This document shows, in pieces, positions 27,038-36,578 of a stretch of DNA of 64,000 nt. The DNA comes from Fibrobacter sp. UWB10 (GTDB taxonomy: Bacteria; Fibrobacterota; Fibrobacteria; Fibrobacterales; Fibrobacteraceae). The DNA is taken from contig NZ_FXUE01000007.1 of NCBI RefSeq assembly GCF_900182935.1, forward strand, positions 110,100 through 174,099. The letters are read 5' to 3'. A program made the position numbers and the translations under genes. The notes below the pieces were generated by a model. It saw nothing but the letters and a program-made list of their open reading frames with translations, made no database searches and was not told the DNA's origin. Each line of letters starts with the position of its first letter. The stretch's first letter is position 1.

Positions 27038-29490
27038 ACCTCAAATCCCATTGCCTTGAGGTGTTTTGCGACGGCTTTTTCGTAGCTTGCCAGGGTGGCT
27101 TCGAGTTCGGGGAGCGTGTTTTCGTAGCGTTCAGCGAGTTCGGTCACGCGGGCGGCAATCTTCATGCTCGTGGTGTCGTAAAGGCTCTTGATTCCTTCGA
27201 AAATGGCGAAGCTCCACTTCTGTTTCACGAGAAGGTCCTTGATTTCCTTTTCCGAGAGTTCCTTATACTTGCTCTTTACGGATTCTTCCAGAGCCTTGTT
27301 CAAGTCCTTGACAATGCTTGCCTGTTTCTTTGCTGTGGTGGCAAGCTCGTCATACTTGGAGAGCACTTCAAATTCTTCGTTCTTGACGTTTGCCTTTTGC
27401 TTTTTCAGGTCCTTCAACTTGGCGGCAATTTTCTTTGCGTCCAAATCTTCGCTGTCGTCCTTCGTGTAGTCGGCAAGGATTGCGCCTTCGCCGCTGTTTT
27501 CTTCCACGAATTCTTCGAGCCTGGATTCGCTTTCGGCGACAACTTGTTCGGCACGTTCGATTTCGGCCTGTTCCTTGGCAAAGTAAACACGCTCGATGAC
27601 GGTCTTGGGCAAGAGTTTGCCTTCCCAGCCGATTTCCTTGGGTTCGGCCTTTTTCTTGCCGTCGTCCTTCTTGGATTCTTTCTTGAAAATTTTCACGATT
27701 TCGGCACCGGCCATGTAGCCGTCGTACTTGAGCACGAAAACATCATCACTCATGGTCTTTTGCCAGTAGGCGAGCAGCACCTGATAAACGTCGTAAAAGT
27801 CCACGAGTTCAATGTGGCGAAATTCGTTTATCAGTGATTCCGAAAGTTCTATGATAAACTTCTTCACATCTACCGAGCCGTCGATGTTCATCAACTTCTT
27901 GGAAGACTTCTTGAGCCATGCGTCAAAGGCGTTGTCAATCTGTTCGGCGTAGGCCTTGAATTCTTCGTCATTGAAGATTGTGCCACGGATTTCGTCTTTC
28001 TCTACCTTGAGCTGGTAATAGCCCGCACGGAATTTCTTGAAGAGTTTGTTCTTGAGGCCCGGGAAAATATCCCAGTAGCGTTTTAAGGAATCCACGTCGC
28101 CCGCGGGGATGCCGCCGTTCAGATGGGCGTCGATGGACTGCTCGTCTTCGGCGTCGCCGCTGTCGATGTAACGCGGGATGTTCAGGTTGTAACCGTTCTT
28201 GACCTTGATTTCTTCCATCGGGACAAAGCGCGCGTACTTGGGGTCGTCTTCGATGCGGTTCACGAAGGTCTGCACAATCTTGTGGATGTCGCGTTCACGC
28301 AGGCGGTTCTTGGGGCCGTCTTTCACAAAGTCGTGGCTTGCGTCAATCATGAATATGCCGCCGCCCATCCCTTGGCGTTCGGCAGCGTCTTCCTTGTCCA
28401 TCACAATGATGCAGGCGGGAATGCCCGTGCCGTAGAAAAGGTTCGCGGGGAGCCCGATAATGCCCTTGATGTAGCCGCGATCGATGATGTTCTTGCGGAG
28501 GGATTCTTCGGCGTTGCCACGGAACAGCACTCCGTGGGGCAAAATCACTGCCGCCTTGCCGGTGGGCTTGAGCGACTTGAGGATGTGCAAAAGCCAGGCG
28601 TAGTCGCCGTTCTTTTCGGGCGGGCGATCGTCATAGCCGTCGAAGCGGCCAAATTCCTGCAAGCCGTCGGTCCAGTTCTTGAGCGAGAACGGAGGATTCG
28701 CGACAACAAAGTCGAAACGTTTCAGAGCGCCGTTGTCCAAATATTGCGGGTTCGAGAACGTGTTGCCCGACTTGATTTCGCCACTTGCCTTGTTGTGGAG
28801 AACCAGGTTCATTTTCGCAAGGCCCGCCGTCGTGGTTTCTTTTTCCTGGCCGTAAATGGCGATATCGAAGGGAGCTTCGTCGGCTGCGCGAATGAGGAGC
28901 GAGCCCGAACCGCACGCGGGGTCGTAAATGGTGGTGTTTCTGTTCTTGACTTTCCCCAGGCCGATGACTTTTGCCAAGATGCGGCTCACTTCTGCCGGGG
29001 TGTAGAACTGCCCCTTGCTCTTGCCGCTTTCGGTAGCGAAGTTGCGCATCAGGTATTCATAGGCATCGCCCAGAATGTCGTCGCCGCCCGCCTTGTTGTT
29101 GCTAAAGTTGAATTCCGGACGTTCAAAGATAGACACGAGGCCGGTCAGGGTATCGACCATGTCCTTGCCGTTACCGAACTTGGAATTGTCGAAGAACTTT
29201 GCGTTGTCGATGACGCCTGTCAAGTTGTTCGCTTCGGCGAGTTTCGCGATGGCCTTGTCCATCTTTTCGCCAATGTCCTTGTTGTTCTTGAGCGCGACGA
29301 GGTCGTCAAAACTACCGCCTGCCGGGACGTTGATATCGGCGTATTTCTGACCCTTGAACTTGTCGGTCACGTACTTCACAAAAAGGAGCGTCAGAATGTA
29401 GTCCTTGTACTGGCTTGCGTCCATGCCGCCGCGCAGTTTGTCACAAGATTCCCAGAGAGAAGAGTAGAGTTCGTTCTTCTTGATAGCCAT
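27034..29490 (-). CDS. hsdM: Type I restriction enzyme, methyltransferase (M) subunit
   Basis: N6-adenine methyltransferase subunit. The 818 residues include the HsdM N-terminal helical domain (LYSSLWESCDKLRGGMD), the SAM motif DPACGSGSLL and the catalytic NPPF at about residue 267. After the usual about 500-residue core, a Lys/Glu-rich coiled-coil extension of about 300 residues follows, containing KIAAKLKDLKKQKANVKNEE. The long C-terminus is a known variant of type I M subunits and may serve in assembly. No strong Shine-Dalgarno is seen before ATG 29490. Confidence 0.95.
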   Translation of the reverse strand: MAIKKNELYSSLWESCDKLRGGMDASQYKDYILTLLFVKYVTDKFKGQKYADINVPAGGSFDDLVALKNNKDIGEKMDKAIAKLAEANNLTGVIDNAKFFDNSKFGNGKDMVDTLTGLVSIFERPEFNFSNNKAGGDDILGDAYEYLMRNFATESGKSKGQFYTPAEVSRILAKVIGLGKVKNRNTTIYDPACGSGSLLIRAADEAPFDIAIYGQEKETTTAGLAKMNLVLHNKASGEIKSGNTFSNPQYLDNGALKRFDFVVANPPFSLKNWTDGLQEFGRFDGYDDRPPEKNGDYAWLLHILKSLKPTGKAAVILPHGVLFRGNAEESLRKNIIDRGYIKGIIGLPANLFYGTGIPACIIVMDKEDAAERQGMGGGIFMIDASHDFVKDGPKNRLRERDIHKIVQTFVNRIEDDPKYARFVPMEEIKVKNGYNLNIPRYIDSGDAEDEQSIDAHLNGGIPAGDVDSLKRYWDIFPGLKNKLFKKFRAGYYQLKVEKDEIRGTIFNDEEFKAYAEQIDNAFDAWLKKSSKKLMNIDGSVDVKKFIIELSESLINEFRHIELVDFYDVYQVLLAYWQKTMSDDVFVLKYDGYMAGAEIVKIFKKESKKDDGKKKAEPKEIGWEGKLLPKTVIERVYFAKEQAEIERAEQVVAESESRLEEFVEENSGEGAILADYTKDDSEDLDAKKIAAKLKDLKKQKANVKNEEFEVLSKYDELATTAKKQASIVKDLNKALEESVKSKYKELSEKEIKDLLVKQKWSFAIFEGIKSLYDTTSMKIAARVTELAERYENTLPELEATLASYEKAVAKHLKAMGFEV

Positions 29491-29552
29491 ATAAAAACGC
29501 TAGGTAGAGAGGGGGTTAGTTTGTTTCGTAAATATATATAAATGGAGGAAAA

Positions 29553-29669
29553 ATGAATCAAATACTTTACAATTTTGCCGTTAAAACAAACTTCATCGGC
29601 ATCAAAAGAAAAAAATCGTGCTTTTCGGCCGAAAATAATTTATATACAGCAACGGTGTTTGATGCATAG
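29553..29669 (+). CDS. Possible 38-aa small protein
   Basis: ATG 29553 is preceded by a strong Shine-Dalgarno (GGAGG, five bases away). The frame reads MNQILYNFAVKTNFIGIK, then KRKKSCFSAENN and stops at TAG 29669, which lies inside the 5' arm of a terminator-like hairpin. So a complete small transcription unit seems to lie between hsdM and the membrane-protein gene: ribosome site, 38 codons, terminator. Not a family I recognise. The remaining bases 29491-29552 must hold divergent promoters. Confidence 0.45.
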   Translation: MNQILYNFAVKTNFIGIKRKKSCFSAENNLYTATVFDA

Positions 29670-29707
29670 TAAAAGAAGACCCCCTTTTACTGTGCTTTTT
29701 TGTTTTT
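29664..29707 (+). terminator. Terminator-like hairpin before the membrane-protein gene
   Basis: AGTAAAAG and CTTTTACT form a perfect stem, extended by GCA/TGC, followed by a run of T interrupted by one G. It ends 18 bases before the next start codon. It may end the small upstream transcript or act as an attenuator for the downstream gene. Confidence 0.7.
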
Positions 29708-29725
29708 TTGCGGGTTAGGATAAAA

Positions 29726-30523
29726 ATGAACAAAAAGATTGAAAATAAAATAAAAAAGTACGAAGGAAGAGAAGGATCTCTATTCGCAAATGAAGATGGC
29801 ACGATAATCAAACAAATTGTATGTCTAAATCAAGATTTTGCCGGCCTAATGCTTGAACGATTTAGTTTAGACGGGAAAAGATTAAATGAATTTGTAGCAG
29901 ATTACAATCCCGCTTCAAATGAAATAAAGCACTATTCTTTCAAATTAGAGTATCAACAGCTTCAATCAGAAATAGAAGATAACGGCAACCTATCAGATGA
30001 TGAAAAAATAAAACAAAAAACACGGTTGTTAAGATGCTTTTGCAATGCATATAGCGACAACTATAGAAGGAAAAACGAGAAGTATCTATCTGACGTATAT
30101 GATTTCATAGACAGTTTCAAAGCGCAAAGCATTGTCGAAATGTTTAAAAAATATATGTTGATTTTTGCTTTTTCCGTTCTCGTTATTCTTTTGTTAATAT
30201 CATTAGACCCAGAAAGGACAACATATTATCAAGCAGCAATACAAGGTGAGCTCGGAAGCTTTGTTATGCTTTGCTTTTCTTATAACAAAATAAAAGTTAT
30301 CAATAGAGAGCCTGACGAAGAACTGCAGTGGAGATACGGATCAAAATTAATTTGTGGAACAGTATTTGGTTTTATAATGATACTTATTTTAAAAGCAAAT
30401 CTTATACTTCCAGACATCGCAAGCAACGAATACGTTCAACTTGTATGTTGCTTTTTCGCCGGCTTTAATTCTAAATGGGTTCCTAAAATTGGTGAATCTA
30501 TTACAGGAGAAAGCGAGACATAA
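29726..30523 (+). CDS. Membrane protein of unknown family, 265 aa
   Basis: Starts at ATG 29726 with AGGA seven bases upstream. The first about 140 residues are soluble and charged (NKKIENKIKKYEGREG...). Three hydrophobic stretches follow: IFAFSVLVILLLISL, LICGTVFGFIMILIL and a weaker one near LGSFVMLCFSY. It lies 131 bases upstream of the AIPR gene on the same strand and shares its AT-rich composition, so the pair may be one system with the membrane protein as sensor or effector. No homologue can be named. Confidence 0.7.
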   Translation: MNKKIENKIKKYEGREGSLFANEDGTIIKQIVCLNQDFAGLMLERFSLDGKRLNEFVADYNPASNEIKHYSFKLEYQQLQSEIEDNGNLSDDEKIKQKTRLLRCFCNAYSDNYRRKNEKYLSDVYDFIDSFKAQSIVEMFKKYMLIFAFSVLVILLLISLDPERTTYYQAAIQGELGSFVMLCFSYNKIKVINREPDEELQWRYGSKLICGTVFGFIMILILKANLILPDIASNEYVQLVCCFFAGFNSKWVPKIGESITGESET

Positions 30524-30654
30524 TTATAAATCTACAGCAAAGAATCAAGTACAAAAGAAAATATATTTTTACATAAATAAACCGTTTAACCCCATTTAAA
30601 ATAAATTAAATTCAATTTTGATTCACTTTACAAACAAAATATCTTGATAAAACT

Positions 30655-32334
30655 ATGAGTAGCTTACATTTAACACACATCAAAAAACACCTTCTAACGC
30701 ATTATCAAGGGAAAGTAGATCTTAGCGATTGCTCTCCAAACGATAGAGAATTGGAAACAAAAGAGTTAACAAGATCTTTATCTGCATTTGGTATCCAAAC
30801 TTTATGTAACGCATCGTCAGATCAAATAGCTCCTTATATAATTGACGGTGGTGACGATAATGGTATTGATTGTTTTTTTTACGATCAAACAGAAAAAATT
30901 ATGTACATATCACAATCAAAGTGGATGAAAGATGGTCAAGGAGAGCCTGATCTTGGAGATGTAAAAAAATTCGTTGACGGAATTCGTGATTTTGTAAATC
31001 AACGGTACAATAGATTCAATTCTAAATTAAACCGACATACATCATTAATTAATCAAGCAATAGATGATCCCCAAACACATTATAAGGTCATTCTCGTATA
31101 TACGGGGAACAATAATTTATCCGATCATTCAACAAGATCTATAAACGATTTGTTAAATGAGATTAACGATGCTGGTGAACTTATGACCTTTATTCAAGAG
31201 AATCAATCTTTCCTTCACGCCAGCATTCAAAAATCCCTATCCAGTGCACCCATTACAGTTCATTTTCCTCTAAAAGAATGGGGTAAAATCGATACCCCCA
31301 AAAAAGCGTTTTATGGTCAAATCAATGCCGCCACAGTTGCTGAATGGTGGCACAATTATGGACCAAGCTTATTTGATAAAAACTTGCGAGGAGTCCTTGG
31401 AGAAACCGATGTAAATGAAGAAATAAAGCAAACTTTACAAACAGAACCTGAAAATTTCTGGTATTTCAATAACGGCATAACGGTTTTATCAAAAAAAATA
31501 ACGAAAACAGCCGGTAATTTAGGTGTATTTCATTGCGAAAATATAAGTATTGTAAACGGAGCTCAAACAGTAAGTACAATTGGGAAATTCGCTGGGGAAG
31601 ACTATGAAAAAGTCGGAAGTGCGTTCGTTCATTGCAGAATTATAGAAATCAGTCCTGAAAACGCAACATATGGTGATAAAATAACAAAAACAAACAATCG
31701 TCAAAACAAAATCGAAAACAGAGATTTTGTTTGTTTAGACCCTGTTCAATTGCGAATAAAAAAGGATCTAGAAGTTGAAGGAATTTCTTATATAATACAA
31801 AGAAACGAATCATTACAAAAGAATGATACGACTTTTGATTTAATCGATGCAACCGCAGCACTTTCGTGTATATCAAATGATATAACTTTATTCGTTCAAT
31901 TGAAAAGAGAAATAGGAAAACTCTGGGAAGACACAACAAAAGCTCCATATAAAAAGCTATTCAATCCAAACACATCTAGTTTATTCGTGTTACGAGCAAT
32001 GAAAATACAAAGAATTATCGATCAAAAAATAGCAAAAATAATATCAGAAAAAACACTTGGCGCTGATAAAAACGCTTTTTTGATTCATGGAAACAGAATG
32101 ATCGCATCTAAAATCTTTCACGATTTGCCAACAAGGCAATTTGATAAAGTAGAACTTGATTTTGAATCAATTATGCAAATTGACTATGAACAAAAAATAA
32201 AAGACTGCACCGCATTAATGATATCTATAATCAATAGTAAATATCCCAACGCGATCATTCCTATATTATTTAAAAATCTCGGGAAATGCACTGTTATTTA
32301 TAATAACATCCTACAAAGCGGAGCGCCTTCTTAA
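30655..32334 (+). CDS. AIPR (abortive infection phage resistance) family protein
   Basis: A 559-residue protein of the AIPR family. Diagnostic motifs are FWYFNNGITVLS near residue 275 and ISIVNGAQTVSTI near 300, followed by TKTNNRQNKIENRDF. The N-terminus carries a nuclease-like pattern, GGDDNGIDCFFYD then MYISQSKW, with the acidic residue and SK. Family members are linked to phage resistance, but the mechanism is not settled. It ends 40 bases before a strong terminator. Codon use is much AT-richer than the flanking housekeeping genes, suggesting acquisition. Confidence 0.88.
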   Translation: MSSLHLTHIKKHLLTHYQGKVDLSDCSPNDRELETKELTRSLSAFGIQTLCNASSDQIAPYIIDGGDDNGIDCFFYDQTEKIMYISQSKWMKDGQGEPDLGDVKKFVDGIRDFVNQRYNRFNSKLNRHTSLINQAIDDPQTHYKVILVYTGNNNLSDHSTRSINDLLNEINDAGELMTFIQENQSFLHASIQKSLSSAPITVHFPLKEWGKIDTPKKAFYGQINAATVAEWWHNYGPSLFDKNLRGVLGETDVNEEIKQTLQTEPENFWYFNNGITVLSKKITKTAGNLGVFHCENISIVNGAQTVSTIGKFAGEDYEKVGSAFVHCRIIEISPENATYGDKITKTNNRQNKIENRDFVCLDPVQLRIKKDLEVEGISYIIQRNESLQKNDTTFDLIDATAALSCISNDITLFVQLKREIGKLWEDTTKAPYKKLFNPNTSSLFVLRAMKIQRIIDQKIAKIISEKTLGADKNAFLIHGNRMIASKIFHDLPTRQFDKVELDFESIMQIDYEQKIKDCTALMISIINSKYPNAIIPILFKNLGKCTVIYNNILQSGAPS

Positions 32335-32376
32335 AAAATATTTTTTCTTACTATACTGTGAACTATATACAAAATA

Positions 32377-32407
32377 GGCGCCGGAGTAATCCGGCGCCCC
32401 TCTTTTT
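32377..32407 (+). terminator. Intrinsic terminator after the AIPR gene
   Basis: GGCGCCGGA and TCCGGCGCC form a perfect 9-bp stem with loop GTAA, followed by a short C/T spacer and TTTTT. It also lies just past the stop of the converging acetyltransferase gene. Confidence 0.85.
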
Positions 32408-33035
32408 ACCCTAACTGCAACTGCCCGGGCGGCACTAGCTTTTCCTTCTGCGGGAATTCCGCATCGTACTTTTTGAATGCTTCGTCATTCTCGTCGACAG
32501 AATACAGGGAAGGGTCGCGGTAGCTGCCGGTGATTCCGTCAAGAAACCCTTCCTGCAATTCCTTGCAGAGGAAGTAGGGCGCGTCGCTGTCGAGGTCGTC
32601 GGCATAGCGAATTCCCCTGGTACTCGCGACCACAAAGCCGCTCTTGCCGTAGAACGCGATGTTCCCGCAAATCAGGAGGCAGCCCGCGCCCATTTCAGCG
32701 GCGAGTCGCATGGAATAATCGAGCAGAATTTTGCCATAGCCTTTGCGCTTGTAGTCAGGACGGATGCTGATAGGCCCGAAGGTCATCATGCGGATTTTGC
32801 GTCCGTCATCGGCGTCGATGTGCGACCATGCGTACATCACGTGTCCGATGATTTCGCCGTCTACTTCCAGCACGAGCGAGAGTTCCAGCACAAAGTCGGG
32901 CTCGTTCCTGTAGCAGTGCAGCACATAATGCTCGGTGCATCCGGGACGGTATACGTTCCAGAATGCTTCGCGGGTAAGGTTTTCAACGATTTTAAAGTCG
33001 CGCGGTTGTTCCGTGCGGATAGTGTAATTTTTCAT
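32406..33035 (-). CDS. GNAT-family N-acetyltransferase
   Basis: A 209-residue protein of the GNAT fold. The acetyl-CoA site is visible as ISIRPDYKRKGYGKILLDY (the R/Q-x-x-G-x-G/A loop) near residue 95-105, after GEIIGHVMYAW. The substrate is unknown. The C-terminal tail is extended and acidic. It is an island of GC-rich, host-like sequence between AT-rich defence genes, and converges with the AIPR gene. Confidence 0.85.
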   Translation of the reverse strand: MKNYTIRTEQPRDFKIVENLTREAFWNVYRPGCTEHYVLHCYRNEPDFVLELSLVLEVDGEIIGHVMYAWSHIDADDGRKIRMMTFGPISIRPDYKRKGYGKILLDYSMRLAAEMGAGCLLICGNIAFYGKSGFVVASTRGIRYADDLDSDAPYFLCKELQEGFLDGITGSYRDPSLYSVDENDEAFKKYDAEFPQKEKLVPPGQLQLG

Positions 33036-33107
33036 TGAACCAAGAGATACTAGATAACATCCAGTCTCCGTTAAAAGTACAAGGCAAATATAAATAAATC
33101 CGGCAAA

Positions 33108-34844
33108 TTAGCCAAGGCCTTTCAAATACTCTTCTACATTCAAGTATTCGATATCGCCCAAGTGGCAAGACTCACCACGGTAAATTACGTACCGCCCCTT
33201 GATTTTGCCATAGCGGAATTCTGTCTCATAGCATTTCTTTTTGTCTTGCAGATGACGGCACTGCGCAGGCACAGCCTTGTCACTATGCTTGATTTCGTAA
33301 ATCTCGCAACAAGCATTTTCAGAATCAAACACAACCATGTCGAATTCGCCCACAGGGAACTGCAGCGTAAAAATCTGCCTATCCAGTCGCGCCATCTTGG
33401 TTTCGAGTAGCACGATTTCTTCCATCATGCGGCCCCTGATTTCATCCAGGATTCTCGCGATAATGCGGTTACGCTCTCCAATCGAAATTTTCTGGAACGC
33501 TTCATCCATCATAAGGCCACGGACAAGCGCTTCGGATTGCGCATAACGCAAGCCTGGCTGCGCAAGGACCGTTCTAAAAGCGTTCTGGTTGAGCGATGCC
33601 ATATTCACCACGTCTATCGGGCAAATCATATCAAGCATCTGCAAGTATTCGCGAATTTCTACCCGGTGAGCGTCTTCAATATCCACCGAACATTCATTGC
33701 GGTCCATGATTTCGAGCAGGCGTTTCATTTCCTGCGCGACCGCCACCGCATTGACTTTATCCAAAGCATCTGTCGGGTGTATTCTGTCGCGGCGCAAATT
33801 TGATGCCGAAATTTTCAAGTCATTCGACGCAAAATCGCGGGTCAAAACATCAAGCGTAAAACGGTGATTGATATCTTCTACAATCCGGTTGATCGCATTC
33901 GTCAATTCACCACGTTCATACAGCTGCTGGAGCGAACGGAAATGACCACCATACTGGTAACACTTAAGAGAATGCTGAATGTTCCTTGCAATGGCAGAAT
34001 CCACATAATCGTCGGCGCCCTTCTTGGTCGCAAAGGTAAACGCATCCTTGTTGTAATTGGTGCCGCCCATGCTCATGGTGCCGCCGTAACGTATGAACTC
34101 GTCTATACCCGTAACACCCAACACGCGCTCAAATTCACGATACGGGATAAACGTAGTGTGCAGCAAAATGCACCGGTCGTAAAGTTGCTCGTCTTCGGAA
34201 AACACGAACCCGAGCGAATCCGTTCCCGAAAGAACAACCTTCATGCCGCCCACGGCAAACACATCCGAAAATAGCGCCGCACCCTCGATAAAATCACCGA
34301 GTTGCGTCACTTCGTCAACAAACACGTACTTGAAGCCCTGCGATTCCAACAACTTCAAATCGTGATTGACATCGGCAAGAGTATGCCTCGCATTCACCTG
34401 AACAAAAGCCGTCTTGGCGCGATGCGCCGCATCCATTTCACCAATCAGCTGACGCACAAGCGTCGTTTTGCCGGTACGACGCAACCCATACAGCACGAGA
34501 ACTCGATCGTTATTCGCGCCATAGACATAATCGTGCAAAGCCGCAAAGCACTCACGCTTCTTGAAGCCCTTCACAGGGGCAGCAAAATTTTCAAGCAAAA
34601 CACCGGTCTTTACATCGGTCTTGAACACCGACAGCGGTTGCGCCGAATAAACCGCCCGCCCATCGGACAATTCCATGGAACGCTCAAGCACCGCCTGGCT
34701 CTTGGCCAACTCGATTTGCGCCACGAGCGATTCTAGCTCATCATCCTTGACGCGACGGCTCCGCTGCTTGCCATCTTCACACCACTGGTAATAGGCGTAC
34801 CGCTTGCCGTTAATCTTCTTGTATGTAATGCCACCGATGCTCAT
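33108..34844 (-). CDS. AAA-family ATPase with C-terminal PD-(D/E)XK domain
   Basis: A 578-residue protein. The N-terminal 45 residues (ITYKKINGKRYAYYQWCEDG) resemble a small nucleic-acid-linked motif. The ATPase has Walker A YGLRRTGKTTL near residue 120 and Walker B KYVFVDEVTQL near 175. The C-terminus has FPVGEFDMVVFD and then EIYEIKHSDK, a nuclease-like D...ExK core. This is the layout of the AAA_14/DUF4143 group, widespread but of uncertain function. A Shine-Dalgarno (AGAGGCGG) sits next to ATG 34844 and an inverted repeat lies just upstream. Confidence 0.82.
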   Translation of the reverse strand: MSIGGITYKKINGKRYAYYQWCEDGKQRSRRVKDDELESLVAQIELAKSQAVLERSMELSDGRAVYSAQPLSVFKTDVKTGVLLENFAAPVKGFKKRECFAALHDYVYGANNDRVLVLYGLRRTGKTTLVRQLIGEMDAAHRAKTAFVQVNARHTLADVNHDLKLLESQGFKYVFVDEVTQLGDFIEGAALFSDVFAVGGMKVVLSGTDSLGFVFSEDEQLYDRCILLHTTFIPYREFERVLGVTGIDEFIRYGGTMSMGGTNYNKDAFTFATKKGADDYVDSAIARNIQHSLKCYQYGGHFRSLQQLYERGELTNAINRIVEDINHRFTLDVLTRDFASNDLKISASNLRRDRIHPTDALDKVNAVAVAQEMKRLLEIMDRNECSVDIEDAHRVEIREYLQMLDMICPIDVVNMASLNQNAFRTVLAQPGLRYAQSEALVRGLMMDEAFQKISIGERNRIIARILDEIRGRMMEEIVLLETKMARLDRQIFTLQFPVGEFDMVVFDSENACCEIYEIKHSDKAVPAQCRHLQDKKKCYETEFRYGKIKGRYVIYRGESCHLGDIEYLNVEEYLKGLG

Positions 34845-34864
34845 ATCCGCCTCTTTAACTTAAT

Positions 34865-34881
34865 TTAACTTATTAAGTTAA
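34865..34881. promoter_or_regulatory. Inverted repeat upstream of the AAA ATPase gene
   Basis: Arms TTAACTT and AAGTTAA are separated by three bases, and a further TTTAACTTAA copy lies adjacent (about 34854-34863). It sits 20-37 bases before the start codon, so it is a good operator candidate for autoregulation. Confidence 0.5.
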
Positions 34882-34915
34882 AAATGTCAAGAGGGGAGGG
34901 TGGGCAAAAGGTTAC

Positions 34916-36439
34916 TTACGCATGCGCAACTTTTCTCCTAACAGAAGAATTTGCCGCAGGCCTCTTTACCTTAACAGCCTTATTGGAAGCTTTTTCCTTA
35001 GCACCATTCTCTGCTATCCTACCGAAGCTTTCCAAAATCGTTTTATCGCTAGGCAGCTTAATCACCTTTCTTGACTTAGCAACATCCCTTACAATGGGCA
35101 ATAGCGTTTGCTTAGCAAAGTCTTCGCGATCGTCAGATGCATACATGTCCCTCAAGAAGTCGGGCATGTCTCGATTTTTGAATCGATCGATTGCCTTCTC
35201 AGCATCTTTTTCTCCTAGCAGGTAATCTGTACATATACTTGCGAATTCTTCTTGAACAATGTCCAGCATCTCTTCTGCATCATCTGTAATGAATTCGTCA
35301 AGAACGGCTCCAGATACTTTTGAAGCGGCCGCCCCTCCAAATAAAGCTCCAGCAATACCGCCAACAATTCCACCTGCAACCGTCCCAACAAAAGGAATCA
35401 CAGAACCAGCAGCAGCACCGGCCGCCGCTCCCGCCATCCATCCACCAGTTCCCCCGGCAACGCTACTTGCCGTCTTGGCAACATTTTTGAATAGTTGCGC
35501 GCCCGACATTTTCCCGCTAAACACGCGTGCAAAATCCACGGACGAAAGAACAGCCGTAGTAATCACACCCGTGACAAAGTTTCCGCGAAGCAATTTGCTC
35601 AGGTGATTCGCCGCAGCTGCTCCATACAACGTTCGGCCACCTCCACTAGCAAGAAGTGATGCCGCTTTGGGCCCAATGAACTTTACCGCAGAATCGGTTA
35701 CACCGCGCAACCCCTGTTCTATCCCGGTACGGCCTAACTGAGCACTCAACACACTGCTAATCCATGTTATTCCGCCAATCTTCAGGCCTACCAAGCAAGC
35801 ATCTTCTGCAGCCTCGTCAACACTGCTGCCGTTCCATATCGACGTGGCAAAAGTCAATATGGAAGACACACCGAAAGACGTGAACGCAACAGAAATACCA
35901 TTGACAGCATCGTAGGTCAAACTTTCGACCGTACCGAACTTCGCAATATTTTTCACCTGTTCGTAGGTAAAGGCACCCTTCTTTACGATATTCTTTGCCT
36001 CTTTTGGGTCGCTCACTCCAGGAACCTGCCCCCGCCTAATCCTATTTTCCATAGCTTGCACTGCGGAATCGTACTTGTCCGAAGGGACCTCTATTTTCAT
36101 CGGGGATCCGTTTTTGGCCATGTAACGGAAATTGCCAGCCTCGTCAAAGCATTCCTCTATGCACTTTGATCCGGTTCTGCAGTATTTCGACTGTATCTCG
36201 ATACCGTCTACAAGTCTGTCTGCCCCATTCTTCACATTGTCAGAACCAACAAGTTTAGCATCTTTGCCCATAAACTTGTCATGCAAATGGTTCGCCTTTT
36301 CGGCAGCAAATCCATGCCCTCTTTCTGCAGAAAAAACGACATTCTCTGCATAGTTCTCGGCAGCCTTATTTATCCCCGCACCAAGTCCGGCCTTTTTCGC
36401 TGCGCTTTTTCCATTTTTAGAAACAGGCTTCTTTACCAT
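34916..36439 (-). CDS. Glycine-zipper protein with possible nuclease-like N-terminus
   Basis: A 507-residue protein starting at ATG 36439 with AAGGAGGG upstream. The N-terminal part has ERGHGFAAEKANHLHDKF, then NGADRLVDGIEIQSKYC; the D...ExQxK order hints at a restriction-nuclease fold, but that is weak inference. The middle and C-terminal parts have long Ala/Gly-rich helices with a GxxxG zipper (GGWMAGAAAGAAAGSVIPF and GGIVGGIAGALFGGAAA), typical of membrane-inserting segments. The tail is basic. It is divergent to the TIR operon with about 140 bases between starts, suggesting shared control. Confidence 0.7.
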   Translation of the reverse strand: MVKKPVSKNGKSAAKKAGLGAGINKAAENYAENVVFSAERGHGFAAEKANHLHDKFMGKDAKLVGSDNVKNGADRLVDGIEIQSKYCRTGSKCIEECFDEAGNFRYMAKNGSPMKIEVPSDKYDSAVQAMENRIRRGQVPGVSDPKEAKNIVKKGAFTYEQVKNIAKFGTVESLTYDAVNGISVAFTSFGVSSILTFATSIWNGSSVDEAAEDACLVGLKIGGITWISSVLSAQLGRTGIEQGLRGVTDSAVKFIGPKAASLLASGGGRTLYGAAAANHLSKLLRGNFVTGVITTAVLSSVDFARVFSGKMSGAQLFKNVAKTASSVAGGTGGWMAGAAAGAAAGSVIPFVGTVAGGIVGGIAGALFGGAAASKVSGAVLDEFITDDAEEMLDIVQEEFASICTDYLLGEKDAEKAIDRFKNRDMPDFLRDMYASDDREDFAKQTLLPIVRDVAKSRKVIKLPSDKTILESFGRIAENGAKEKASNKAVKVKRPAANSSVRRKVAHA

Positions 36440-36578
36440 AATAAATGCCCTCCTTCCAGGCAAATCATGATACCGATTCAAATTCTATTCAAGAAATATA
36501 TATCCGAAAACCTTTTACATTATGAACTTTTTTAAACATTTCCGCCATTTCAGCAGAAAAATGCATATATTTAAGCGT

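Noticed and set aside
28123..29541. 472-codon open frame on the plus strand
   Set aside because: Antisense shadow of hsdM, with no domain pattern and no start signal.
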